Positions 22,939-31,111 of a DNA stretch of 36,536 nucleotides are shown in pieces (position 1 is the first letter of the stretch; each line of letters starts with the position of its first letter). The stretch is from the NCBI GenBank assembly GCA_963205105.1, contig CAUJJW010000156.1, positions 1 through 36,536 of the forward strand, given 5' to 3'. This DNA comes from Verrucomicrobiota bacterium. GTDB lineage: Bacteria; Verrucomicrobiota; Verrucomicrobiia; Limisphaerales; CAIMTB01. The notes beneath the pieces are model-generated. The model made no database searches. It had not been told where the DNA came from and saw only the letters and a program-made list of their open reading frames with translations. Position numbers and translations under genes: made by a program.

Positions 22939-25872
22939 ATGAGTCCGAAACGTTGTGTCGCGACTTGGTTCGCTTGGGCAGTGCTCTTGTCGGGGTGGAT
23001 GATTCCGGCTCCGGCGCAAGGCCAGGGCATCGTTCCCACGGAACGATTGTTCACCGACATGACCTCGGAGGCGGAGGGACCTACCCGTGCCGCGGCAGGA
23101 GTAAGGCGCGGACGCACGGTCTCCCTGAATCCCCGCCTCCTCGGCGGGGTGAGTTCCCCGCTGCACCGCCCTTCGCCCAGGGCCTTGGCCCGACCCACCT
23201 CGCGGCTGGCGCTGAACCTGTTTCCCGATGCGCAGTTCGAGGCTGTCATCGAACAAACCGAGTACCGGGAACCCACCCGTTTTGTCGCCCGCGGGGTCAT
23301 GAAGGATCTGCCCGGCAGCCTGGCGATCTTCGCTGCGGAGGGTGATGCCCTTGCGGCGACGCTCTTTGCGCCCGGACACGGCATCTTCAAGATCCAGCCG
23401 ACTGCGGACGGGGGGCACGAAGTGATCGAAGTGGACCCGGACACGCTCCCGCCTTGCGGGCCGGACATGGTGGTGCCTCCGGAGGGAGCTGGGGACGCGG
23501 GTGATTCGATCCCGGAAACCAACCCACCGGTGATTCCCCCTTCGGGCGATCCGCTGCCGCCGACCGCCGGCGACTACAACATGATTGATGTGATGGTGGT
23601 CTACACCGCGGCGGCCCGGGTGGGGGCGGGCGGCACGTCGGCCATGCACGCCCTGATCGACCTGGCCATTGCGGAGGCCAACACCTGCTATCAGAACAGC
23701 GCCATCAACGCGCGGCTCAACCTCGTTCACCGCGCCGAGGTGACCTACACCGAGACCGGCAACGCCAGCACGGACCTGGGCAGGCTTCGTGCGACTTCGG
23801 ACGGGCAACTGGATGTGGTGCACTCTCTGCGCAGCCAGTATGGCGCGGACGTCGTTTCGCTCTTCACCGAGTCCATGGCCAGTTACGCGGGACTTGGCTA
23901 TGTGATGTCGCCCTCCTCCACCGGTTTCGCGCCCTACGCCTTCAACGTGGTCCGTCGGGTTTACGCGACCGGTCAGTACGTCTTCGCCCACGAGGTCGGG
24001 CACAACATCGGGTGCGCCCATGACCGCCAAAACTCCACCAGCCCGGGAGCCTATTCCTATTCCTATGGCCACCGATTCTACGCCGGAGGCACCCAGTACC
24101 GGACCGTGATGGCGTATGCCCCCGGTGCGCGCATCCCGTACTTCTCCAATCCCGACGTCTCCTACAACGGGACGGCAACCGGTGTGGCGTCGAGTTCGGC
24201 GACCTCGGCCAACAATGCGCTGTCGATCAACAACACGGCGCCGGTCATCGCCAACTTCCGGGGCACGGTGACGGTGGTTTCGCTGCCGGGAGCGACTCGA
24301 ACCGTGGGAGAAGCCGACAGCAGCACAACCTTCAACATCACCCGCAGCGGCGGCACCAACAGCACGGTGACGGTTTCGTTTTCCACCGCGAACGGAACGG
24401 CGCTTGCCGGCAGCGACTACGTCTCGACCAACGGCACCCTCACCTTCAATCCGGGGGAGACCTTCAAGTCGGTCGCCGTCAGCCTGATCGACAACGAGAA
24501 CCACGAGAACACCGAGACCTTCCAGTTCCGCCTGACGTCGCCGGTTGGCGGCGCACTCGGCACGGGGACAACCACGATCACCATCACCGACGACGATCAA
24601 TCGACCGTCGCCTTCACCTCGGCGAACCGGACCACTTTCGAGACGAATATTGTCCTGGAGGTTCCGGTGGTACGGACGGGAAACGCTGATTCCGCGGTTT
24701 CGGTGCGCTACGCCACGGTGGCGGCGACCGCGACGGCAACGTCGGATTTCACTTCGGCGAGTGGCACTCTGAGTTTTGCCTCGGGAGAAACCAACAAGAC
24801 GGTCTCGCTGACCGTGAAGGACGACAGCGCCAACGAGGCGGACGAGATTTTTTATTTGAGACTTTCGACGCCGGTGAACACGGCGCTGGGCACTTACACC
24901 AACTTGAAGGTGACGATCCGGCAGAGCGACAAGAGTGTGCTCCGCTTCAGTTCTTCGACGGCGTCCATCGCCGAGAACGGGACGTCGGTGCGTATTGGGG
25001 TGCGTCGGGACACCCCGACCAACAACCTGGCCACGGTTCGGTATTCGACCGCGAACGGGACGGCGTTGGCCGGCACCCACTACACCTCGACTTCGGGCAC
25101 GATGGTGTTCCTGCCCGGGGAGACCAGCAAAGGGTTCTATGTGCCGGTCACCGACAACGATCAGCTGGGCGGGAACAAGACCTTCACGGTGAAGTTGACC
25201 TCGCCGTTTGATGGAACCCTGGGCCTCGCGACCGCCACCGTCACCATCACCGACGACGAAGTGAGCTATGTCAGTTTCACCCTGGCGAAGCGTTGGGTGG
25301 ATGAGAACAGCGGCACCGTGCCGCTGGCGGTGGTGCGCACCGGTTCCACCAACCGTCAGGTGAGCGTTCGTTATGCCACCGCCAACGGTACTGCCCTGGC
25401 GGGCAGCGACTACAACGCCACCTCCGGCACCCTCACCTTCGCCGCAGGGGAAACCAACAAGCCCATCTCCCTCACCCTCCGCACGGACTCCGTCACCGAG
25501 GCGGCGGAGTCCATGTACGTGCGTTTGTCGTCCCCGACGGGCACCAGTCTCGGGACCTACACCAATCTGGAAGTGGTGATTCGCAATTCCGCCGCCGCCT
25601 CGATGCCGGCTTTGGCGTCGGAACTGACGGAGGACCCGATCCTGGGTATCGAATCGCTGGCCTTCGCGGGCCCGGACCAGCTTCGTCTCCACATCCTGGG
25701 GCCGGGTCAAGTCGTCTTCGTGTTGGAGGCATCGACGAACCTGATGGACTGGGTGCCGATCGCCACCCAACCGTTGCCGGAGGGTGGATTGGATTGGATC
25801 GAACCGGTCGAACCGGCGGTCTCGCGCCGGTACTTCCGAGTGGTGGCGCCCGCACCGCCGCTTCAGCCCTGA
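22939..25872 (+). CDS. Secreted reprolysin-like zinc metalloprotease with four Calx-beta repeats
   Basis: This 977-aa protein has a signal peptide (CVATWFAWAVLLSGWMIPAPAQG) and a propeptide-like region. A metalloprotease domain (about 215-430) carries the extended zinc site HEVGHNIGCAHD (351-362; His351, Glu352, His355, His361). Four Calx-beta repeats run from about 444 to 884, each with the pattern ANGTALAGSDY, GTLTFxxGET and a closing TITDDD or equivalent. Calx-beta modules bind calcium and often mediate adhesion. The C-terminal 75 residues (VFVLEASTNLMDWVPIATQP, RRYFRVV) match a beta-sandwich that ends many exported Verrucomicrobial proteins and may be a sorting signal. It lies 138 nt after the secretin gene in the same direction, so it may be cargo of that machine. 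Cleavage specificity cannot be read from sequence. Confidence 0.92.
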   Translation: MSPKRCVATWFAWAVLLSGWMIPAPAQGQGIVPTERLFTDMTSEAEGPTRAAAGVRRGRTVSLNPRLLGGVSSPLHRPSPRALARPTSRLALNLFPDAQFEAVIEQTEYREPTRFVARGVMKDLPGSLAIFAAEGDALAATLFAPGHGIFKIQPTADGGHEVIEVDPDTLPPCGPDMVVPPEGAGDAGDSIPETNPPVIPPSGDPLPPTAGDYNMIDVMVVYTAAARVGAGGTSAMHALIDLAIAEANTCYQNSAINARLNLVHRAEVTYTETGNASTDLGRLRATSDGQLDVVHSLRSQYGADVVSLFTESMASYAGLGYVMSPSSTGFAPYAFNVVRRVYATGQYVFAHEVGHNIGCAHDRQNSTSPGAYSYSYGHRFYAGGTQYRTVMAYAPGARIPYFSNPDVSYNGTATGVASSSATSANNALSINNTAPVIANFRGTVTVVSLPGATRTVGEADSSTTFNITRSGGTNSTVTVSFSTANGTALAGSDYVSTNGTLTFNPGETFKSVAVSLIDNENHENTETFQFRLTSPVGGALGTGTTTITITDDDQSTVAFTSANRTTFETNIVLEVPVVRTGNADSAVSVRYATVAATATATSDFTSASGTLSFASGETNKTVSLTVKDDSANEADEIFYLRLSTPVNTALGTYTNLKVTIRQSDKSVLRFSSSTASIAENGTSVRIGVRRDTPTNNLATVRYSTANGTALAGTHYTSTSGTMVFLPGETSKGFYVPVTDNDQLGGNKTFTVKLTSPFDGTLGLATATVTITDDEVSYVSFTLAKRWVDENSGTVPLAVVRTGSTNRQVSVRYATANGTALAGSDYNATSGTLTFAAGETNKPISLTLRTDSVTEAAESMYVRLSSPTGTSLGTYTNLEVVIRNSAAASMPALASELTEDPILGIESLAFAGPDQLRLHILGPGQVVFVLEASTNLMDWVPIATQPLPEGGLDWIEPVEPAVSRRYFRVVAPAPPLQP

Positions 25873-25886
25873 TGAGGCGTGGGGAC

Positions 25887-25915
25887 TGTCGGAGATGGAA
25901 CCCGACAATTCCTCT
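25887..25915 (+). terminator. Weak terminator between convergent genes
   Basis: TGTCGG (25887-25892) pairs with CCGACA (25902-25907) around a 9-base loop, followed by ATTCCTCTTT. The stem is short and the T-run broken, so this is a weak candidate for ending the metalloprotease transcript. Confidence 0.35.
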
Positions 25916-27067
25916 TTAGTTCACGGACGGAGTGGGCACCCAGAGTACGGCGTGCCGTTTTCCGGCGGCGGACGTCATGACACCCGCCACGGTGCCATCG
26001 GCATCGACGGAGTAGGCGATGGCGCCGGTGAAGCCGGCAGGCAGGAAGGCGTTCAGATCGATGGATTGGTACTCCGCATCCCAAACGATGGCGTGATTGT
26101 AGGCCGGGCTTCCGGTGGCAGCGGGGTCGGTGGCGTAGCCGACCATCCAGGCACCTTGCATGCCCAGGACGTAGCTGTTGTTGAACGGCACGGCAGGGGC
26201 GTTCGAAGGACTGGGGTGAATGCTCAACGCGCTGTTGGCGGTACCCGTCCAGACGGTGGCGTAGGTGAAGCGGGCGTATTTGTTCCCTTTCCGCGCCTCA
26301 TTGCGCACCCGGACGTCGTACCCGGCGTAGCCTCCTTGTCGGGAGCCATCGGTGGTGTTGGCGACAGACACGGCCGCGCCAGCAGGATGAAGGACCACCA
26401 GTGAATTCTCTGTTCCCGTCCAAAGAGCCGCCTGTGCGTTGGCCTTGGTGATATAGCCGACCTGCTGTCCGTTGCTCACACCTACCGCCCGAGCGCCTTT
26501 GCCGCCGTCGCCGAGATCGGTCACCGTGCTGGTGGCTGCATCCCAGACCAAGGCATGGCTGGTTCCCGAGGTGGGGGTTTCGCCGCTGGCTTCGACGGCG
26601 TATCCGACGATTTGGTTGCCATCGGTGGAGGATGCAAGGCCACCGAGACTGGTGAACGGGAGAGGCAGAAAACCGGCGCTATCCGCGGTGCTGCGCCACG
26701 CCATGGGGGCGGTGCGGTTGGATGTCAGCGGTCCTGCTCCCCAACCGACTTGGAGATCGCCCGAGGATCCTTCGAGGCCGGAGCGACCCACGATGCCTGT
26801 CAACGGGTTGTCGAGGATCGCAGGATGAAGATCCAGGGTTCCTTCGGGTGCCCAAATCTTGGCGCGGAGGAGTGCGCTGTTGATGAGGGGCGCCTCGTAA
26901 CCGACAGCGACTCCGCCTTCCACACTGTTGGCGATGGCGTTCCCGGCCGTGGGGGTCAGGTCGATCACAGTGTAGGATTGTGCCAATGCCGAAGCGGAGG
27001 CGACGGCGGCGAGCGCGGCGGCAAGGGCTTGAGAGAGCGACCCGAGGGAGTTGGAGCGAAGGTTCAT
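25916..27067 (-). CDS. Exported HAF-like repeat protein
   Basis: This 383-aa protein begins MNLRSNSLGSLSQALAAALAAVASASALAQS, a signal peptide. The mature part consists of repeated short blocks around ALVWDAAT, AALWTGTEN, ATVWTGTAN and AIVWDAEY with intervening GYA or GYI turns (VGYAVEASGE, VGYITKANAQ, VGYATDPAA). This is the style of HAF-type propeller proteins, found as extracellular proteins, often with a sorting signal; none is evident here. The open frame extends upstream to 27280, but that part has no protein-like features and I start at the Met before the signal peptide. The function is unknown. It converges with the metalloprotease gene, 43 bp apart. Confidence 0.8.
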   Translation of the reverse strand: MNLRSNSLGSLSQALAAALAAVASASALAQSYTVIDLTPTAGNAIANSVEGGVAVGYEAPLINSALLRAKIWAPEGTLDLHPAILDNPLTGIVGRSGLEGSSGDLQVGWGAGPLTSNRTAPMAWRSTADSAGFLPLPFTSLGGLASSTDGNQIVGYAVEASGETPTSGTSHALVWDAATSTVTDLGDGGKGARAVGVSNGQQVGYITKANAQAALWTGTENSLVVLHPAGAAVSVANTTDGSRQGGYAGYDVRVRNEARKGNKYARFTYATVWTGTANSALSIHPSPSNAPAVPFNNSYVLGMQGAWMVGYATDPAATGSPAYNHAIVWDAEYQSIDLNAFLPAGFTGAIAYSVDADGTVAGVMTSAAGKRHAVLWVPTPSVN

Positions 27068-27350
27068 GAATGGGTATGTCGAATGCGGTAAATGACTGCG
27101 GCGGTTGCTCGGAAGAACGGACTCGGAGCGCTCGCTGTCACTACTTAGCAACCCGCATGCCATGAGTTTTTCGCCTCTTTCCGTGGGAAATGGCGGGGGA
27201 ACCGGTTCGAAATCGGAGGAAGTGGTCCGCGGATGCGAACGCACGCCCACAAAATCGGACCACCGAAACGGCCTGCTCACGGGGCCATGAAGCGGGAGAG
27301 GCGGGGGGGATTACGATTACGATGAGGAGGACGATGACGAGGGGAGGGGA

Positions 27351-27402
27351 GGTTCATGGGAAGCCCCCTGGTCAAGAATGACCTGCTCACGGGCCATGAA
27401 CC
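27351..27402. repeat. GGTTCATGG palindrome, copy 3 (perfect ends)
   Basis: GGTTCATGG at the left and CCATGAACC at the right are perfect 9-bp inverted ends. An inner stem GGTCA AGAA TGACC is also perfect. This is the best-preserved copy and shows the nested two-stem design. Confidence 0.8.
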
Positions 27403-27462
27403 GGGGATTCCAGGGGGCGAGACGCCCCCTTCTACGGCAGGCGGGACGCCCGCCGCTCCGGA
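27403..27462. repeat. Double-hairpin repeat, copy 5
   Basis: The two-hairpin layout is conserved; the end reads GCTCCGG instead of GCTACGG. Confidence 0.85.
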
Positions 27463-27467
27463 CGACC

Positions 27468-27519
27468 GGTTCATGGGAAGTCATCGGTTCGAAATCGACC
27501 TGCGCACGGGCCTTGAACC
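27468..27519. repeat. GGTTCATGG palindrome, copy 4
   Basis: The ends are GGTTCATGG and CCTTGAACC, with the inner palindrome GTTCGAAATCGACC. Confidence 0.75.
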
Positions 27520-27860
27520 GAGGAGAGGCGGGGGGGATTACGATGAGGATTAGGAGTACGATGACGAGGGGAGGCTCATGGAGAGGCCCCACGATTCGCC
27601 AATGGCGCATGGGGACCATGAACCGGGGCGCGAGGAGTGGAGCGGGCGGCCCTCATCCCGGCCTTCTCCCGGAGGGAGATGGAGAAAATGCTCCGCGAGG
27701 TTTGCAGGGTTGAGCCAGGCGTTCGCTGGAGCGAGTCGAGACGGCTCGGACGGCTGGAGTTCTGGCATGTCGCCGTGCGGGATATGCGGCTCCCTCTCCC
27801 TCCGGGAGAGGGCTGGGGTGAGGGGGCCGGTTTCAAGCCTCGCGATCGCTGCCATGGAAA

Positions 27861-27912
27861 GGTTCATGGAAAGCTACCTGTTCAAAAATGACCTGCTCAC
27901 GGCCCTTGAACC
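27861..27912. repeat. GGTTCATGG palindrome, copy 5
   Basis: Module two of the second composite repeat. Its ends are GGTTCATGG and CCTTGAACC, and its core GTTCAAAAATGACC is identical to the core at 1583-1633. Confidence 0.75.
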
Positions 27913-27973
27913 GAGGATTCCGGGGGGCGGGACGCCCCCCCTCTACGGCAGGCGAGACGCCCGCCGCTACGGA
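27913..27973. repeat. Double-hairpin repeat, copy 6
   Basis: Module three of the second composite repeat: GGGGGGCGGGACGCCCCCC, then GGCGAGACGCCCGCC, where one base change weakens the second stem. Confidence 0.85.
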
Positions 27974-28005
27974 AAGCAGGTTCATGGAGAGGGCCGTTTC
28001 CCTAC

Positions 28006-28044
28006 GGCTCACGCCGTGGGCTAGGGTTCTTCCGCCCCGTCCGG
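28006..28044. repeat. CCACGGC hairpin repeat, copy 2
   Basis: TACGGC TCAC GCCGTG followed by GGCTAGGGTTCTTCCGCCCC closely matches 10246-10281. It sits just past the 3' end of the gene at 28064-29359. Confidence 0.6.
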
Positions 28045-28063
28045 GGGTGGGAATCTGAATCGG

Positions 28064-29359
28064 CTACGGCGTCGGCGCGATGATGACGGAGTCGTGAACG
28101 ACGGTGGAGCTGGGAACGGGGGCGTTGGCCGAGTTGGGGGCGATGGTTCGGAGCCACCAAGTGTTGTTGGGACGGTTGTACTGTTCCCAGCCCTTGTCTC
28201 CCAGGGACTGCTGCATCGAGCGCTCCGTTTCGGCGCGGATGGCGGCGAGGGCGGCCGAGCGTTGGTCTTGGGACAAGCTGACGTCGGACCGGATCTGGTT
28301 GGCCTGGTTTTCGGCGGCGCGCTTCATGCCGTAGACCTCGTTGGCAACCGTGGGCGGGAGTTCGGCCTTCTTGGCGATCTGATAGAGCTGTTGGTAGCTG
28401 TAATCCTGAGCGCGTTCGTAGTCGGCGTAGCGTTCCTGTCCGAGCGATTCACGAATCTGATTGTTGAGCTGGGTCTGGGCTTCGGAGCGTTTCTGTTGTT
28501 CGGCCTCGGTTTCATTGCCGGCGCCAAAAATTGAATACGTGCGGTCGAATTCCTCCTTGATCTTGAAGACTTTGAGGAACTCCTCCTCGGAGGGGTCGAA
28601 CCCGGTGATCTGCTGCCGGAGCATGTTCGCTGTCATGGAGAAGCGGAGCTGGTAGTCCTGGAATTCCTCGGGCGTCAGCGTGGCGCGGAGGGCGTCCTCG
28701 GTATCCTTCTGCATGGTCATGATGGCCTCGGGGTCCGGGGCTCCGTCCTTCATGTTTTCAGCCATCTTGGTTTGTTGCTCCGTCATGACCTTGGTGACCT
28801 CGATGCGCTTCGATTCCGGGAGGAAATCGAACATGGCGTCCATCGCGTTGCCGCCCGCGGCAGCCATGAGTTGATTCATGGCGTCCGGTTGGATGCCGAG
28901 GTCGTTGAGGACCTTGAGTTTTTCCTCCTCCAGAAGACGCCTCTGTTTCAGTGCATCCGAATCCCCCAGCAGGGCGGTCAGCGGGTTGCCAGCCTTCCAG
29001 TACTCAAACTTCCGCGACGCGCCCCGGATCTGTTTGCGCTTCGAGTCGTAGAGCTTGTTGACGTCGGCGAGGATGATGTCGCGGATGGTTTCATCGGGGC
29101 ACCCGATGGAGCGGAGGTTTTGGATGTATTGGCGGTAATCGGGAGACTCGACCTGTTCCCAGGTGATCTTCCGGACGAGCGTGTTGGTGACGACCTGGAG
29201 CGGGGATTCCGTGTTGGGCGTCGCTGGCGTGGCCGGGGCGGGAGCGTGCGCCACCTCGGGGGCTGTTGCTGGTTGGGTCACCTTGGCGGGGCGAAGGAGC
29301 AGGGCGGCGAGCACGAGATTGGCGGCGACCGAGAAGGTGAGCAGGAGTCCTGGTTTCAT
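28064..29359 (-). CDS. Membrane-anchored helical protein of unknown function
   Basis: This 431-aa protein starts with a hydrophobic anchor (MKPGLLLTFSVAANLVLAALLL) and an Ala/Pro/Thr-rich linker. A largely helical, Gln/Glu/Lys-rich domain follows (QQTKMAENMKDGAPDPEAIM, ALRATLTPEEFQDYQLRFS, IRESLGQERYADYERAQDYS). The repeated pattern LTPEEFxxYxxR and LGQERYADYERAQD recalls heat-stress or metal-sensing helical periplasmic proteins, but I cannot name the family. The C-terminal NNTWWLRTIAPN is followed by a disordered end. I place the start at the Met directly before the anchor; the open frame upstream (to 29428) lacks protein-like features. It lies 96 nt after the permease gene on the same strand and may have its own promoter. 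Confidence 0.8.
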   Translation of the reverse strand: MKPGLLLTFSVAANLVLAALLLRPAKVTQPATAPEVAHAPAPATPATPNTESPLQVVTNTLVRKITWEQVESPDYRQYIQNLRSIGCPDETIRDIILADVNKLYDSKRKQIRGASRKFEYWKAGNPLTALLGDSDALKQRRLLEEEKLKVLNDLGIQPDAMNQLMAAAGGNAMDAMFDFLPESKRIEVTKVMTEQQTKMAENMKDGAPDPEAIMTMQKDTEDALRATLTPEEFQDYQLRFSMTANMLRQQITGFDPSEEEFLKVFKIKEEFDRTYSIFGAGNETEAEQQKRSEAQTQLNNQIRESLGQERYADYERAQDYSYQQLYQIAKKAELPPTVANEVYGMKRAAENQANQIRSDVSLSQDQRSAALAAIRAETERSMQQSLGDKGWEQYNRPNNTWWLRTIAPNSANAPVPSSTVVHDSVIIAPTP

Positions 29360-29455
29360 GAGTTGGCGGTGTGGCGAGGTGTGTGGGGGGAATGGATCGT
29401 TTCGATGCCAAGACACTTGGGGACGCAAAAGGTTACCGCCGGGAACAGGATGCCT

Positions 29456-31096
29456 TCAGCCGGGTGGAACGACGCTGGTCCAGAGGTAGGCCTGGATGAG
29501 GACCAGGAAGCCCATCAGCACCGCGAGGGCGAGGCTGTGCCAGAAGACGGAACGAAGGATGGTGCCGGCGTCGGGGCTGTCCCGGTGGCCGCCGGTGGCG
29601 ACACTGGCGACCACGATGCTTTGGGCGTCGATCATCTTGCCCATGACCCCACCCGAACTGTTGGAGGCGGCCATGAGGATGGGGGAGAGGCCGAGTTGTT
29701 GGGCGGTCACGCGCTGGAGATTGCCGAAGAGCACGTTGGACGAGGTGTCGCTGCCGGTGAGCGCCACGCCCAGCCAGCCAATCAGCGGGGAAAAGAACGG
29801 GAACAGGAAGCCGGTCGAGGCGAGGGCGAGCCCCATGGTGGTGTCCGTGCCGCTGTAGCGGGTGGTGAACCCCAGGGCGAGCATGAGGGCGATGGTGACC
29901 AGCGAGGCGCGGAGACGCAGCAGGGTGGTTCCGTACAACCGAAGGATTCGGAGCGGGCCGAGGCCGAGGGCGAATCCCGCCAGGATGCCCGCACCGAGCA
30001 GGGCGGTGCCTGTGGCGGAAAGGGCGTTGAAGGTGAACACCGCCGACTCTGGCTCCGGGCGTGGGGAGACCGGGGGCACCCGGAGGATGGCCTGGTGCAG
30101 CCAGGGCACGTCGAAGCTCAGGGTGAACAGTCCGTTGAGGAACGTCTTCACCGGGGGCAAGCCCCAGAGGAACACGAACAACGAGAGCAGCAGCCACGGG
30201 ATCCAGGCCCGCCACGGCGAAGAGTCCGGCGGCAAGCCCTCGCCCTTCGCAGGTTCTGGTATGGCTGGGCATGTTGGCGAAGACAGACCCGCGGTTGCGG
30301 AGGTGGCTGCGGCGGCCTCGATGCGGCGTGGTTTCCAGACCTTCATGAAAAGGACGAGAGCGCCCATGGAGACGAAGGCCCCCACAATGTCAACCAACCA
30401 GGGTCCGTGGTAATTGCTGACGACAAATTGGGTGAGGCCAAAACTGGCGCCCGTGATGAGGCAGGCGGGCCAGACTTCCTTCATGCCGCGCCAGCCGGCT
30501 TGTGCCCAGATGAGCCAGAACGGGACGATGACCGAAAAGAACGGGAGTTGGCGGCCAACCATGGCGCTCAGGGCGCCATAGGCCACCGGGGCGGTGTTGC
30601 CGATGAGGGCGAGCTTGGCGGCTTCGAGGGGACGGAAGCCGAGGCCGATCAGCAGTGCGCCGGAGATGGCGATGGGGGCTCCGAAGCCGGCGGCGCCTTC
30701 GATGAAGGCGCCAAAACTGAACGCGATGAGAAGCGCCTGCACGCGGCGGTCGCCGGAGACACCGGCGACCTGTCGTTGCAGGACGGCGAACTGGCCGGTC
30801 TCGACGGAGAGCGCGTAGATGAAGAGGGCGTTGACGATGATCCAGCCGATGGGAAAGAGGCCGAAGGCGGCGCCGTACAGGGCGGACGCGAGGGTCAGGG
30901 CTGGAGGCATGTGATACACGCCCATGGCGATGACGGCAGCGGCGACGAGGCCGGCGAGAGCGGCGATTTCCGCGCGCACATGCCAGAACGCGAGCAGGCC
31001 CAGCAGGGTGGCGACGGGGAGCAGGGCCACCAGCGCGGAGAGCCCGATGCTGCCCAGCGGGGCGTAATTCTGGGACCAGGTCAGGGCGGGTTCCAT
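29456..31096 (-). CDS. glcA: Lactate/glycolate permease (LctP family)
   Basis: This 546-aa polytopic inner-membrane protein starts [22 protein letters not shown]. It carries family landmarks: [80 protein letters not shown] and [20 protein letters not shown]. These belong to the proton-coupled lactate/glycolate permease family (LldP, GlcA). An Ala/Pro-rich central loop (around residues 255-290) separates the two halves. It follows glcF by 15 nt in an operon for glycolate oxidation, so glycolate is the likeliest substrate, but the family also takes L- and D-lactate. It is the last gene of the operon. Confidence 0.93.
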   Translation of the reverse strand: MEPALTWSQNYAPLGSIGLSALVALLPVATLLGLLAFWHVRAEIAALAGLVAAAVIAMGVYHMPPALTLASALYGAAFGLFPIGWIIVNALFIYALSVETGQFAVLQRQVAGVSGDRRVQALLIAFSFGAFIEGAAGFGAPIAISGALLIGLGFRPLEAAKLALIGNTAPVAYGALSAMVGRQLPFFSVIVPFWLIWAQAGWRGMKEVWPACLITGASFGLTQFVVSNYHGPWLVDIVGAFVSMGALVLFMKVWKPRRIEAAAATSATAGLSSPTCPAIPEPAKGEGLPPDSSPWRAWIPWLLLSLFVFLWGLPPVKTFLNGLFTLSFDVPWLHQAILRVPPVSPRPEPESAVFTFNALSATGTALLGAGILAGFALGLGPLRILRLYGTTLLRLRASLVTIALMLALGFTTRYSGTDTTMGLALASTGFLFPFFSPLIGWLGVALTGSDTSSNVLFGNLQRVTAQQLGLSPILMAASNSSGGVMGKMIDAQSIVVASVATGGHRDSPDAGTILRSVFWHSLALAVLMGFLVLIQAYLWTSVVPPG

Positions 31097-31111
31097 CCGG
31101 GGTGCTTTCGC

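Larger units (their letters stand above)
27272..27624. repeat. Tandem module array with ATTACGATGAGGA-type spacers
   Basis: The array reads: half palindrome CCTGCTCACGGGGCCATGAA (27272-27291), spacer GAGAGGCGGGGGGGATTACG... (27296-27350), full palindrome (27351-27402), double hairpin (27403-27462), full palindrome (27468-27519), the same spacer again (27522-27570), and a degenerate palindrome (27573-27624). The order spacer-palindrome is repeated twice, suggesting tandem duplication or serial insertion. Confidence 0.75.
27615..27985. repeat. Composite repeat, copy 2
   Basis: It has the same three modules in the same order as 1342-1710: the block with CTTCTCCC GGA GGGAGA and CCCTCTCCCTCCGGGAGAGGG palindromes, then a GGTTCATGG palindrome (27861-27912), then a double hairpin (27913-27973) and a trailing GGTTCATGG. 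Visual alignment shows long identical runs, with most differences in the middle of the first block. Confidence 0.85.
27068..28063. other. 1 kb gene-free repeat region
   Basis: The first ~200 bp should hold the promoter of the HAF-like gene, though no clear boxes are seen. The rest is a string of palindromic modules: five GGTTCATGG-type units or halves, two double-hairpin units, two Gly/Asp-type spacers (GGCGGGGGGGATTACGAT...), and the second composite repeat. No protein-coding or RNA gene is supported. Confidence 0.7.

Noticed and set aside
22834..25908. A 1024-codon open frame on the minus strand opposite the metalloprotease
   Set aside because: It is Arg/Gly/His-rich without domains or signal, and lies opposite a gene with clear catalytic and repeat motifs; high GC keeps it open.
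27272..27985. CRISPR array
   Set aside because: The repeats are of several kinds with irregular lengths and spacing, the intervening parts are shared between copies, and no cas gene is present.
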